A DNA stretch of 28,120 nucleotides. Source: an uncultured Ruminococcus sp. GTDB lineage: Bacteria; Bacillota; Clostridia; Oscillospirales; Ruminococcaceae. Location of the stretch: positions 1 to 28,120 of the forward strand of contig UQQA01000016.1 in NCBI GenBank assembly GCA_900543105.1, read 5' to 3'. This document shows, piece by piece, positions 16,690 to 23,403 of the stretch (the first letter of the stretch is position 1; each line of letters begins with the position of its first letter). The notes beneath the pieces were generated by a model that saw nothing but the letters and a program-made list of their open reading frames with translations, made no database searches and had not been told where the DNA came from. The position numbers and the translations under genes were made by a program.

Positions 16690-16736
16690 GAGAGCTAAGA
16701 AACAGATTTGTATCTGTTTTCTGGCTCTCTTTTTTT
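16690..16736 (+). terminator. Strong rho-independent terminator inside the transfer operon
   Basis: GAGAGC (16690-16695) pairs with GCTCTC (16724-16729), and AAACAGA (16700-16706) with TCTGTTT (16713-16719), followed by seven T residues. It separates the coupling-protein segment from the pilin/channel segment. Confidence 0.87.
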
Positions 16737-16743
16737 GTTTATC

Positions 16744-16813
16744 AAAGCTGTTCGGTTCGGCAGAAAAGCAATTTGATATGAGAAAAAAGAGTGCGTGAAA
16801 ACCGAACGGCTTT
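16744..16813 (+). repeat. Long 5' leader hairpin upstream of the pilin gene
   Basis: AAAGCTGTTCGGTT (16744-16757) pairs with AACCGAACGGCTTT (16800-16813), 13 Watson-Crick pairs and one G-U on the + strand. It ends 45 bp before the pilin ATG, just after the terminator. It may stabilise or regulate the pilin mRNA. I see no confident promoter between the terminator and the pilin. Confidence 0.6.
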
Positions 16814-16857
16814 AGATATATATTTTAACTTTTCAATTTTAAAGGAGGATTTGTGAG

Positions 16858-17256
16858 ATGAATATCACAAAAGCAATCGACAGCATTCAGGCAAAGACAG
16901 CGGAGCTTGGAGCAAGGGCAATGCTTGCCGCAGCCAATGCGACAGGCAGAGCGATGAACACAAGGCTCGGCAAGGCGGCACTTGTTGTTCCTATGGCAGT
17001 TTCAGCCTGCACCATTACCGCAAGTGCGGAGGGCGCAGATGCGCAGGGAATGATTGATGCCATTATGGGTGTTCTCGGTCCCGGTGTTATTGCTCTCGGT
17101 TCGCTTGTTGCCGTTGTCGGCGGTATTCAGACAGGCGTTGGCTTCAAGGACGATAACGCAGACGGTAAGACAAGAGGATTCCAGACACTTATCGGCGGTG
17201 CGATTATTGCAGCGGTAGGCGCTATTATTCCTGCTTCTCTTTCCATCGGCGGCTGA
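16858..17256 (+). CDS. Maff2/VirB2-like pilin precursor
   Basis: A 132-residue small membrane protein. A long basic N-terminal region ends in a hydrophobic segment (about 40-55) and a signal-peptidase-like site near ASA-EG (55-59). The mature part, about 75 residues, has two membrane segments (about 68-92 and 108-128) joined by a polar loop with KDDNADGKTRG. This layout, including the long leader, is that of VirB2 pilins, and the GVGFKDDN..GF..LIGG pattern is typical of Maff2-type mobile element proteins. An AAAGGAGG ribosome site precedes the ATG. High expression is suggested by the leader hairpin upstream and the stem-loop downstream. Confidence 0.8.
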   Translation: MNITKAIDSIQAKTAELGARAMLAAANATGRAMNTRLGKAALVVPMAVSACTITASAEGADAQGMIDAIMGVLGPGVIALGSLVAVVGGIQTGVGFKDDNADGKTRGFQTLIGGAIIAAVGAIIPASLSIGG

Positions 17257-17283
17257 TACAAAGAATCGGACAGAAGAAAAAGG

Positions 17284-17313
17284 CAGGGACAGGCTTGCAA
17301 TAATCTGTCCCTG
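17284..17313 (+). repeat. Perfect 9-bp stem-loop between the pilin and VirB6 genes
   Basis: CAGGGACAG (17284-17292) pairs with CTGTCCCTG (17305-17313) around a 12-nt loop, with no T-run. It probably protects the pilin message or partly attenuates readthrough into the channel genes. Confidence 0.65.
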
Positions 17314-17336
17314 TCAAATGTGAAAGGAGGAGCTTT

Positions 17337-18170
17337 ATGGCAGAGCCGAGCTTTTTTGAAACCGCCTTTGAAGAAGCGCAGAATCTCTTGCAGACGGAAG
17401 CCGATGGCTTTGCTGCGGTATTACAGACCATAGCAGGCTTTGATATTGTCAGTCAGGCAGGAACGGCTATAAGTGTTTTCGAGGGTGCGGGAACGGCACT
17501 TTTAACGCTGTTTTTCTGTATGGAAGCCTTTACCTACTGTGCAAATATCGACTTCAACGGCGGTATCGAGGGTGCAATCAGAGTTGCGATGAAGCTGGTG
17601 GTAAGCGCCTTGATAGTGCAGAACGTGGATAACGTGATAGGACTTGTTTCGGGACTGCTTCGGAGCGAAGTAGATTTTTCGGGAGCTTTTGCAGGAATAG
17701 GAGCATCATTCGGAAATGCAATGAATCAGGGTACGCCTCTTGAGGGCGGTTTATTGGATATAAACTACATTATCCTAACGCTTTTGTACGTCATCATCAT
17801 AATTCTGATGTTTGTAATGTTCTCCCTTATTGTGGTATCGGTTTTGGGTACGGTATTTGAAACGGCAATACTTACCGCAATTTCTCCAGTGGCGCTTGCA
17901 ACGCTTGTAAATTCACAGGCACGTTCCACAGGCATTGCCTTCATAAAGAATTTTGCGGCGGTATCAATGCAGTGGGGAGTGCTTGCAATCTGCTTCAATG
18001 CGTACTCGCTCATTTCATCGTCACTTGTAATTGACTTTTCATCGGGACTGGACGGAGCAGGACTTTTAATGCACATTTTCAAGTATGCAACGCCTGTTCT
18101 TTCTGTTGTTATGCTTGCAATTACAGTTGCTAAGTCAAGCGAAATTACCAAGAGAGCGTTAGGTGGCTGA
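17337..18170 (+). CDS. VirB6/TrbL-like polytopic channel protein
   Basis: A 277-residue inner-membrane protein with about five or six hydrophobic segments (near 48-66, 83-106, 142-178, 208-230 and 244-265), a basic C-terminus and a central Gly-rich external loop. Size and layout match the VirB6/TrbL-like component that follows Maff2 in Tn1549-type elements. The start is ATG at 17337 behind AAAGGAGGAG. The stop overlaps the next start (TGATG), so the methyltransferase is translationally coupled. Confidence 0.85.
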   Translation: MAEPSFFETAFEEAQNLLQTEADGFAAVLQTIAGFDIVSQAGTAISVFEGAGTALLTLFFCMEAFTYCANIDFNGGIEGAIRVAMKLVVSALIVQNVDNVIGLVSGLLRSEVDFSGAFAGIGASFGNAMNQGTPLEGGLLDINYIILTLLYVIIIILMFVMFSLIVVSVLGTVFETAILTAISPVALATLVNSQARSTGIAFIKNFAAVSMQWGVLAICFNAYSLISSSLVIDFSSGLDGAGLLMHIFKYATPVLSVVMLAITVAKSSEITKRALGG

Positions 18171-19381
18171 TGATGAGGGTACTTAGCTTGTATGACGGAA
18201 TTTCCTGCGGAATGGCAGCTCTCGAAAGGTCGGGGATTTCCGTTGAAAGATACGATGCCTTTGAGATTGACAAATATGCCATAAAAATATCCGAGAAAAA
18301 TTATCCGCAGATAGTACATCACGGAGATGTGTTTGACGGAGATTTTACCAAATTCAAAGGCTACGACCTTTTAATCGGCGGTTCGCCCTGCACCTATTGG
18401 AGCATTGCAAAAACCAATCGTGAGGTTACACCGGACGGAATGGGCGGAAAGCTGTTTATGGAATATGTAAGAGCCTTGCGTGAAAGTGGGTGCAGATATT
18501 TTCTGTATGAAAACAACAACAGTATTCACAAGGACATCAAAGCGTTCATTTCCGCACAGTTAGGCGTTGAGCCGATTATGATAAATTCTGCTTTAGTTTC
18601 GGCACAGCAGAGGAAACGCTGTTACTGGACTAATATCCCAAACGTGACACAGCCCACCGACAGAGGAATACTCTTAAAAGATATTTTGGAGAGTGGTTTG
18701 TCTTGGCAGGACAAAAGCTACTGTATGACCGCAAGCTATGACGGAGCTGTGCTTTGGAACACGCTCCAAAGAAGTCAGCGAAGTATGATAGCCGAGCCTG
18801 TCAGCGTTGCTCAGCGAGGGAGATATATCCAAAGCGGAAAGAGAAATGTTAAATGCGAGGGCGGAACAGAGCAGCATATAGAAGCCCGAAAGGACGGGAA
18901 AAGCAACTGCCTTACTACCGTGCAAAAGGATTCAATGGTTGCCGTTCCCATAAACACATTCAATAACAGCGGTGAGAAATCCCGAACCTTTATGGCAGGG
19001 TACTATAAATACGGCGAAGCAACCATTCTCACCAATGACGGATTCAAGGGCGGAACAACCGCAGTTGCTGTGCCTGTACGTGTTGGAGAATACGGCAGGG
19101 GCGGACAGGGACAGCGGATATATTCGGTAAGAGGAAAATCCGTTACCTTATCCGCAAACGGCGGAGGACAGGGAGCAAAGACAGGTCTTTACAAAATCGA
19201 CCTTCCTGACGGTGATTACATAATCCGCAAGCTCACGCCAATCGAAGCGGAGAGATTGCAGACTTTGCCCGACAACTACACCGAGGGCATATCCACAACG
19301 CAGAGATACAAATGTATCGGAAACGGCTGGACCGTTGAGGTTATCAGCCACATTCTGAACGGTTTGAAAGGGGTGATTTGA
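18170..19381 (+). CDS. DNA (cytosine-5) methyltransferase within the transfer operon
   Basis: A 403-residue C5 methyltransferase. Motif I is YDGISCGMAALE (8-19), motif IV GGSPC has the catalytic Cys74, motif VI is ENN (114-116) in place of the usual ENV, and motif VIII is QQRKR (146-150). The target-recognition region runs to about 340, followed by LTPIEAERLQTLPDNY (motif IX) and the closing IGNGWTVEVI (motif X). It overlaps the VirB6 stop (TGATG) and its own stop overlaps the PrgI start. No restriction partner is adjacent, so it probably protects the transferred DNA from host restriction. Such genes occur at this place in other Tn1549-like elements. The target site is not predictable here. 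Confidence 0.93.
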   Translation: MMRVLSLYDGISCGMAALERSGISVERYDAFEIDKYAIKISEKNYPQIVHHGDVFDGDFTKFKGYDLLIGGSPCTYWSIAKTNREVTPDGMGGKLFMEYVRALRESGCRYFLYENNNSIHKDIKAFISAQLGVEPIMINSALVSAQQRKRCYWTNIPNVTQPTDRGILLKDILESGLSWQDKSYCMTASYDGAVLWNTLQRSQRSMIAEPVSVAQRGRYIQSGKRNVKCEGGTEQHIEARKDGKSNCLTTVQKDSMVAVPINTFNNSGEKSRTFMAGYYKYGEATILTNDGFKGGTTAVAVPVRVGEYGRGGQGQRIYSVRGKSVTLSANGGGQGAKTGLYKIDLPDGDYIIRKLTPIEAERLQTLPDNYTEGISTTQRYKCIGNGWTVEVISHILNGLKGVI

Positions 19382-19785
19382 TGATAAAAGCAGATATTCC
19401 GCAGGACGTTACAGAATACAAGGAGCAGTTTTTCTTTGGACTCACCATAAGGCAGTTTGTCTGCGGTGTTGCGATGATAGCTCTTGCGGTGATTACATTC
19501 CTTATCGGAAGCAAGTTCATTCCCACCGATGTTCTTGTGTATATCGTTATCCTTGAGGTCGCACCTTTGGCTGCCGTTGGCTTTATGCGGTATAACGGTA
19601 TGCCCTTTGAAAAAATTGCCGCAACGGTGTTCGAGTTCTATTTCGGAAATCAGCGGAGAGGTATGCAGTATCTCCCCGATGAAATTGAAATATTTGACGA
19701 GGTGAGAAAAATCCGCCTTGCCGAAGCCGAAAGGGAACGTGCGGCGGAAAAGAAATCGAAAAGGAGAAGAAAGACCAATGAATAA
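19381..19785 (+). CDS. PrgI/VirB3-like membrane protein
   Basis: A 134-residue protein with the family's N-terminal block (IPQDVTEYKEQFFFGLTIRQ), two close membrane segments (about 25-43 and 50-69) and a basic C-terminal tail. It is thought to dock the VirB4 ATPase to the membrane. I start it at ATG 19381, which overlaps the methyltransferase stop (TGATG) with GAAAGGGGTG upstream; an in-frame TTG at 19378 is less likely. The end overlaps the CobU-like gene by 8 bp. Confidence 0.86.
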   Translation: MIKADIPQDVTEYKEQFFFGLTIRQFVCGVAMIALAVITFLIGSKFIPTDVLVYIVILEVAPLAAVGFMRYNGMPFEKIAATVFEFYFGNQRRGMQYLPDEIEIFDEVRKIRLAEAERERAAEKKSKRRRKTNE

Positions 19786-20332
19786 CGGAAAGATGATTTT
19801 TGTAACAGGCAGCGCAATGAGCGGAAAGAGCAGATTTGCGGTATCGCAGTTTTCAGACCTTGACCGTGTGCAGTATCTCTGCACGGGCAGGGATATGGAC
19901 GATAAGACGTTGAACCGCATTATCTATAACGAGCGGAGCAAAGATTTCAGATGGGATATTATCCGCAATTTCAGCGTTGATAAAACACCCGTCAATTACA
20001 AGGAATACAGATGCTTTGTTCTTGACAATCTTGCCGACTGGATTTACAGAAAAACAATGGAAAAATTTGCGGCGAGTGTCAGTGTTTCCGAGCGTGAAAT
20101 GACCGCTTTTGTTAATGAGCTTTTGCTGTCAATCAATGTCCTTATGAGCGAGGTAAAAAGCAGCGGAGGAACACTTGTTATCATTTCCGCTGAAACGGGA
20201 TTTGCCCCTGCACCCTTTGATATTACCGACAGCATTTACCGTGAAGCCTTATGTACGGTAAATCAGCGTATTGCAAATATGGCTGACGAAGCGTATTTCT
20301 CGTTCAGCGGTTTGCAGCTCAGAGTAAAGTAA
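19778..20332 (+). CDS. CobU-like P-loop NTPase in the conjugation operon
   Basis: A 184-residue protein resembling adenosylcobinamide kinase/guanylyltransferase (CobU) along its whole length: MIFVTGSAMSGKSRF (P-loop GSAMSGKS at 11-18), an RI..ER segment (47-53), FVLDNLADWIY (80-90), TLVIISAETGFAPAP (132-146) in place of the usual 'SNEVG.G.VP', and TVNQRIANMADEAYFSFSGL (160-179). The His that accepts GMP in CobU appears replaced (YNER at 50-53). No other cobalamin gene is present, so a transfer-related or regulatory NTPase role is more likely. The ATG at 19778 is preferred to an upstream in-frame start; AGGAG is at 19762-19766. It overlaps the PrgI gene and leads into virB4. Confidence 0.72.
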   Translation: MNNGKMIFVTGSAMSGKSRFAVSQFSDLDRVQYLCTGRDMDDKTLNRIIYNERSKDFRWDIIRNFSVDKTPVNYKEYRCFVLDNLADWIYRKTMEKFAASVSVSEREMTAFVNELLLSINVLMSEVKSSGGTLVIISAETGFAPAPFDITDSIYREALCTVNQRIANMADEAYFSFSGLQLRVK

Positions 20333-20348
20333 TGGGAGGAGTGAGAGT

Positions 20349-23300
20349 ATGGAAGAAAATGCAGTTACAACAGTAATCGAGATGCAGGAAACGGCTGTAA
20401 GCACCCTTGATTTGGGAGAGCAGACAGCACCCACAGAAACGGAGAGTATTCAGAGCGTAAGCACTGAAAGCAATGTTTCCGAAAATGAAAATGTTCCGGT
20501 GGAACATCTTGAAAATCCTGCCGAAACAAGCGTACCCGAAAATACTGAAAATGCCGATGATGTCATTTCAAGCATTGTTGCGGAAGCGGTGTCAGATTCG
20601 CTTGAAGAAGCAGGAGTTGAGGTAACGCAGACGGAAACCGCTGTTGTTTCCGAGCCTGTTCCTGCGGTTACGGAGATTACCGAAAAGATAACGGAAATGC
20701 AGACCGAAGCAGAGATTACAACAGAGGTTGTGACCGAGAGCGTGACCGAAACGGCGGCAATTACCGAAACTGTGCAGGAAACACCCACAGCGGATAATAT
20801 GCTTGTAAATCCCTATCTTGTAATGATCCCAATTGCTGCCGCAGGACTTGCTTTCGGCGCAAGGGCAATGACCAAGAAAAAGCGGAAAAATATTGCTGCG
20901 GAGGAAAATGAAAATGCTCCGATGTCCGCAAGAGAAAAAGATGCGGTTCGTCTTGCCGCAAACAAACCCGACAAGAAGAAAAGCAGGAAATCCAAAAAGG
21001 GCAGGGGCGAAAAGGAAAGGAAAAATCTCTCCAAAAAGGTTCTTTCCACCTTGCCTTACAGGAAAGTTTTGTCCGATGATATTTTCTTCTTAGAAAAGAA
21101 AATGTATTCCAAGGCGTACACCTTTGACGATATAAACTTCAATCTGGCGGACGAGGAACAGCAGTATATGTACCTTGAAAGATATATAGAGTTTCTCGGT
21201 ATTCTGGACGATTCCGTGGACTGTCAGATTTGCTGTTGGAACAGCCGTGTGAATATGGAGGAATTCAAAAAGGCAACTCTGATGCACCAGAAGGCAGACG
21301 AGCTTTTCGACTTCCGTCACGAATTTAACACCCGTGTTCTTGAAGCAAATATCCGCAAGGGACAGAACGCAATTCAGAAGCATATGTACATTACCCTTAC
21401 CATTAAAGCACCCGATGAGGAAACTGCAATCCGCAGATTCAAGACGCTGGATATAACCGCTGTAAATACATTCAACCGTATCGGAAACACGGGACTTCGT
21501 GCATTGACCTCAAAAGAGCGTATTGAGATGCTCAAGGACTTTTTCATTGGTTCAGACGATATGCCTGTTCCCGATTTTGACAGCTCAGATTACGCAAAGG
21601 GCAGGGAAAAACTTGCCTGTGCGCCCGACTATTTTGATTTTAAAAAGGACTACTTTATGTTCAATGACACCTACGCAAAGACACTGTATATCCGTGAATA
21701 CCCAAGTGCGGCAACCTCGGATATTCTCACGGGACTTTTGGGTACGGGCATTGAAATTATGGTAACTACCAACATCGAAACCTATGACAGCGCCGAAGCG
21801 AGAAAGCTGGTTCAGCGGCAGATAACCGCCGTTGATACGGATATGGCAAAGCGTGAGGTAAAGGCAGCTCAGCACGGCAATTTCTCCTCACAGATGCCGC
21901 AGAGAATAAAGAATCAGCGTGATGCGATGGTATCGGTTTTTGACAAGATAACGGTTAAAGACCAAAAGCTGTTTATGGTGAACACACAGATACTTGTCAA
22001 GGCAAAATCTTTTGAGGAGCTGAACGAAAGCGTTGAGGTTATCGAAAGCACACTTAAACGCTCCGGCTGTATCAAGGGCGAAATGGCGTGGGAGCAGGAA
22101 CACGGAATGTGCGACTGTCTGCCTGTGGGTTATCAGAGAAAATTTGAATATCTCCGCACAATGCCCTCGGAATCGGTTGCTATTTTTATGCCGTTCAATG
22201 TTCGTGAGGTGCAGATGGCACATTCAATATATTACGGTATGAACGTACTTTCCCATAACCTTATCCTCTTTGACCGTGTAACAGGACTTATCAATCCGTC
22301 AGGCTTCTATCTGGCTGCATCGGGCGGCGGCAAATCATTCAAGGTAAAGACGGAGATAACGAACATCATTCTCGGAGATGAAAATGCCGATGTGCTTGTA
22401 ATTGACCCCGAACGAGAATATTGGAAACTTGCCGAAGCATTCGGCGGTGAGGTTGTCCGCTTCTCCAACGGCTCAAAGAATCATATCAACCTTTTCGATT
22501 TTGATTTCCGTCTGCTTGATGACCCGGAAGTGGATATAATTGCCGACAAGTGTCAGCTTGTCACCTCTTTCATCTCTTGTATGGACGCAAAGCACCCGCT
22601 TAATGCACAGGAAAAATCCTTTGTTGACCGCTGTGTTCAGAAGGCATACGCAAAGTCGGGTGTTCTGAAAACTCTTGACCCTGCCGATATGCCGACTCTG
22701 GGAACGTTCCTCGAATGTATGAAAGAGGAAACCGAGAACGTATCGCAGGAGATGAAAGACAAGCTGATTATCACCATTGATATGTATGTAAACGGCTCGG
22801 CAAAGTATTTCAACAACCTTACAAACGTTGATACCAAGAACCGCTTTATCGCATACGATATTCGTGACCTTAACGGCAATCTGAAAACGCAGTCAATGCT
22901 TCTTATCCTTGACTACATCTGGAACCGACTTGCGGAAAACAAGGAAAAGGGCAGAAAGACCTATATTTTCATTGATGAGGCCCACTTGCTGTTTGCCGAT
23001 GAATATTCACTTGACTACTTGCAGATGCTTTGGAAACGTGCAAGAAAGTACGGCGGTATTCTTTCGGGCATTACGCAGAACGTGGACGATTTGCTGAAGG
23101 ATTACAAGTCGAGAAATATGCTTGCAAACTCCGAGTTTATTGTTCTTTTGAAGCAGAATCCCACAGATGCGGCGAAGCTGCAGGACGTGCTGAATATAAA
23201 TGACAGCGAAATTCAGTTTGTAAATGATGTTCCGGCAGGACACGGTCTGCTCATTTTGGGCGGCAAAACAAAAATACCGTTCTATGACGAGTTCCCCAAG

Positions 23301-23384
23301 GATACCACGCTTTACAGCCTGATGAGTACAAATTTTTCTGAAACGATGAAGATGATGAACGAGGGCGAAACGGAAACTGCATAA
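20349..23384 (+). CDS. virB4: VirB4-type conjugation ATPase with a membrane-anchored N-terminal extension
   Basis: A 1011-residue protein. From about residue 235 it matches VirB4 ATPases of Tn1549/CTn elements, with Walker A ASGGGKS (657-663), Walker B FIDEAH (874-879) and the following RKYGG and SGITQN segments. It drives pilus assembly and substrate transfer. The first ~150 residues are very acidic and Thr/Glu-rich, followed by one membrane segment (153-172) and a strongly basic stretch (175-230), which predicts the N-terminus outside and the ATPase inside. Relatives I know lack this extension. VPVEHLEN (49-56) is encoded by a palindromic repeat. The start is supported by GGGAGGAG at 20335-20342. 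Confidence 0.94.
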   Translation: MEENAVTTVIEMQETAVSTLDLGEQTAPTETESIQSVSTESNVSENENVPVEHLENPAETSVPENTENADDVISSIVAEAVSDSLEEAGVEVTQTETAVVSEPVPAVTEITEKITEMQTEAEITTEVVTESVTETAAITETVQETPTADNMLVNPYLVMIPIAAAGLAFGARAMTKKKRKNIAAEENENAPMSAREKDAVRLAANKPDKKKSRKSKKGRGEKERKNLSKKVLSTLPYRKVLSDDIFFLEKKMYSKAYTFDDINFNLADEEQQYMYLERYIEFLGILDDSVDCQICCWNSRVNMEEFKKATLMHQKADELFDFRHEFNTRVLEANIRKGQNAIQKHMYITLTIKAPDEETAIRRFKTLDITAVNTFNRIGNTGLRALTSKERIEMLKDFFIGSDDMPVPDFDSSDYAKGREKLACAPDYFDFKKDYFMFNDTYAKTLYIREYPSAATSDILTGLLGTGIEIMVTTNIETYDSAEARKLVQRQITAVDTDMAKREVKAAQHGNFSSQMPQRIKNQRDAMVSVFDKITVKDQKLFMVNTQILVKAKSFEELNESVEVIESTLKRSGCIKGEMAWEQEHGMCDCLPVGYQRKFEYLRTMPSESVAIFMPFNVREVQMAHSIYYGMNVLSHNLILFDRVTGLINPSGFYLAASGGGKSFKVKTEITNIILGDENADVLVIDPEREYWKLAEAFGGEVVRFSNGSKNHINLFDFDFRLLDDPEVDIIADKCQLVTSFISCMDAKHPLNAQEKSFVDRCVQKAYAKSGVLKTLDPADMPTLGTFLECMKEETENVSQEMKDKLIITIDMYVNGSAKYFNNLTNVDTKNRFIAYDIRDLNGNLKTQSMLLILDYIWNRLAENKEKGRKTYIFIDEAHLLFADEYSLDYLQMLWKRARKYGGILSGITQNVDDLLKDYKSRNMLANSEFIVLLKQNPTDAAKLQDVLNINDSEIQFVNDVPAGHGLLILGGKTKIPFYDEFPKDTTLYSLMSTNFSETMKMMNEGETETA
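20491..20507. repeat. In-frame palindrome, copy 2
   Basis: ATGTTCCGGTGGAACAT has 7-bp arms around GGT. It is read as N-V-P-V-E-H in the acidic N-terminal extension of VirB4, in the same frame as the other copies. Confidence 0.85.
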
Positions 23385-23403
23385 CAAGGAAAGGGAGATG
23401 TTT

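Noticed and set aside
20450..20788. 112-codon minus-strand Ser/Thr/Val-rich frame opposite the VirB4 extension
   Set aside because: The low-complexity Glu/Thr codons of the sense gene produce long antisense open frames; no start or ribosome site supports it.
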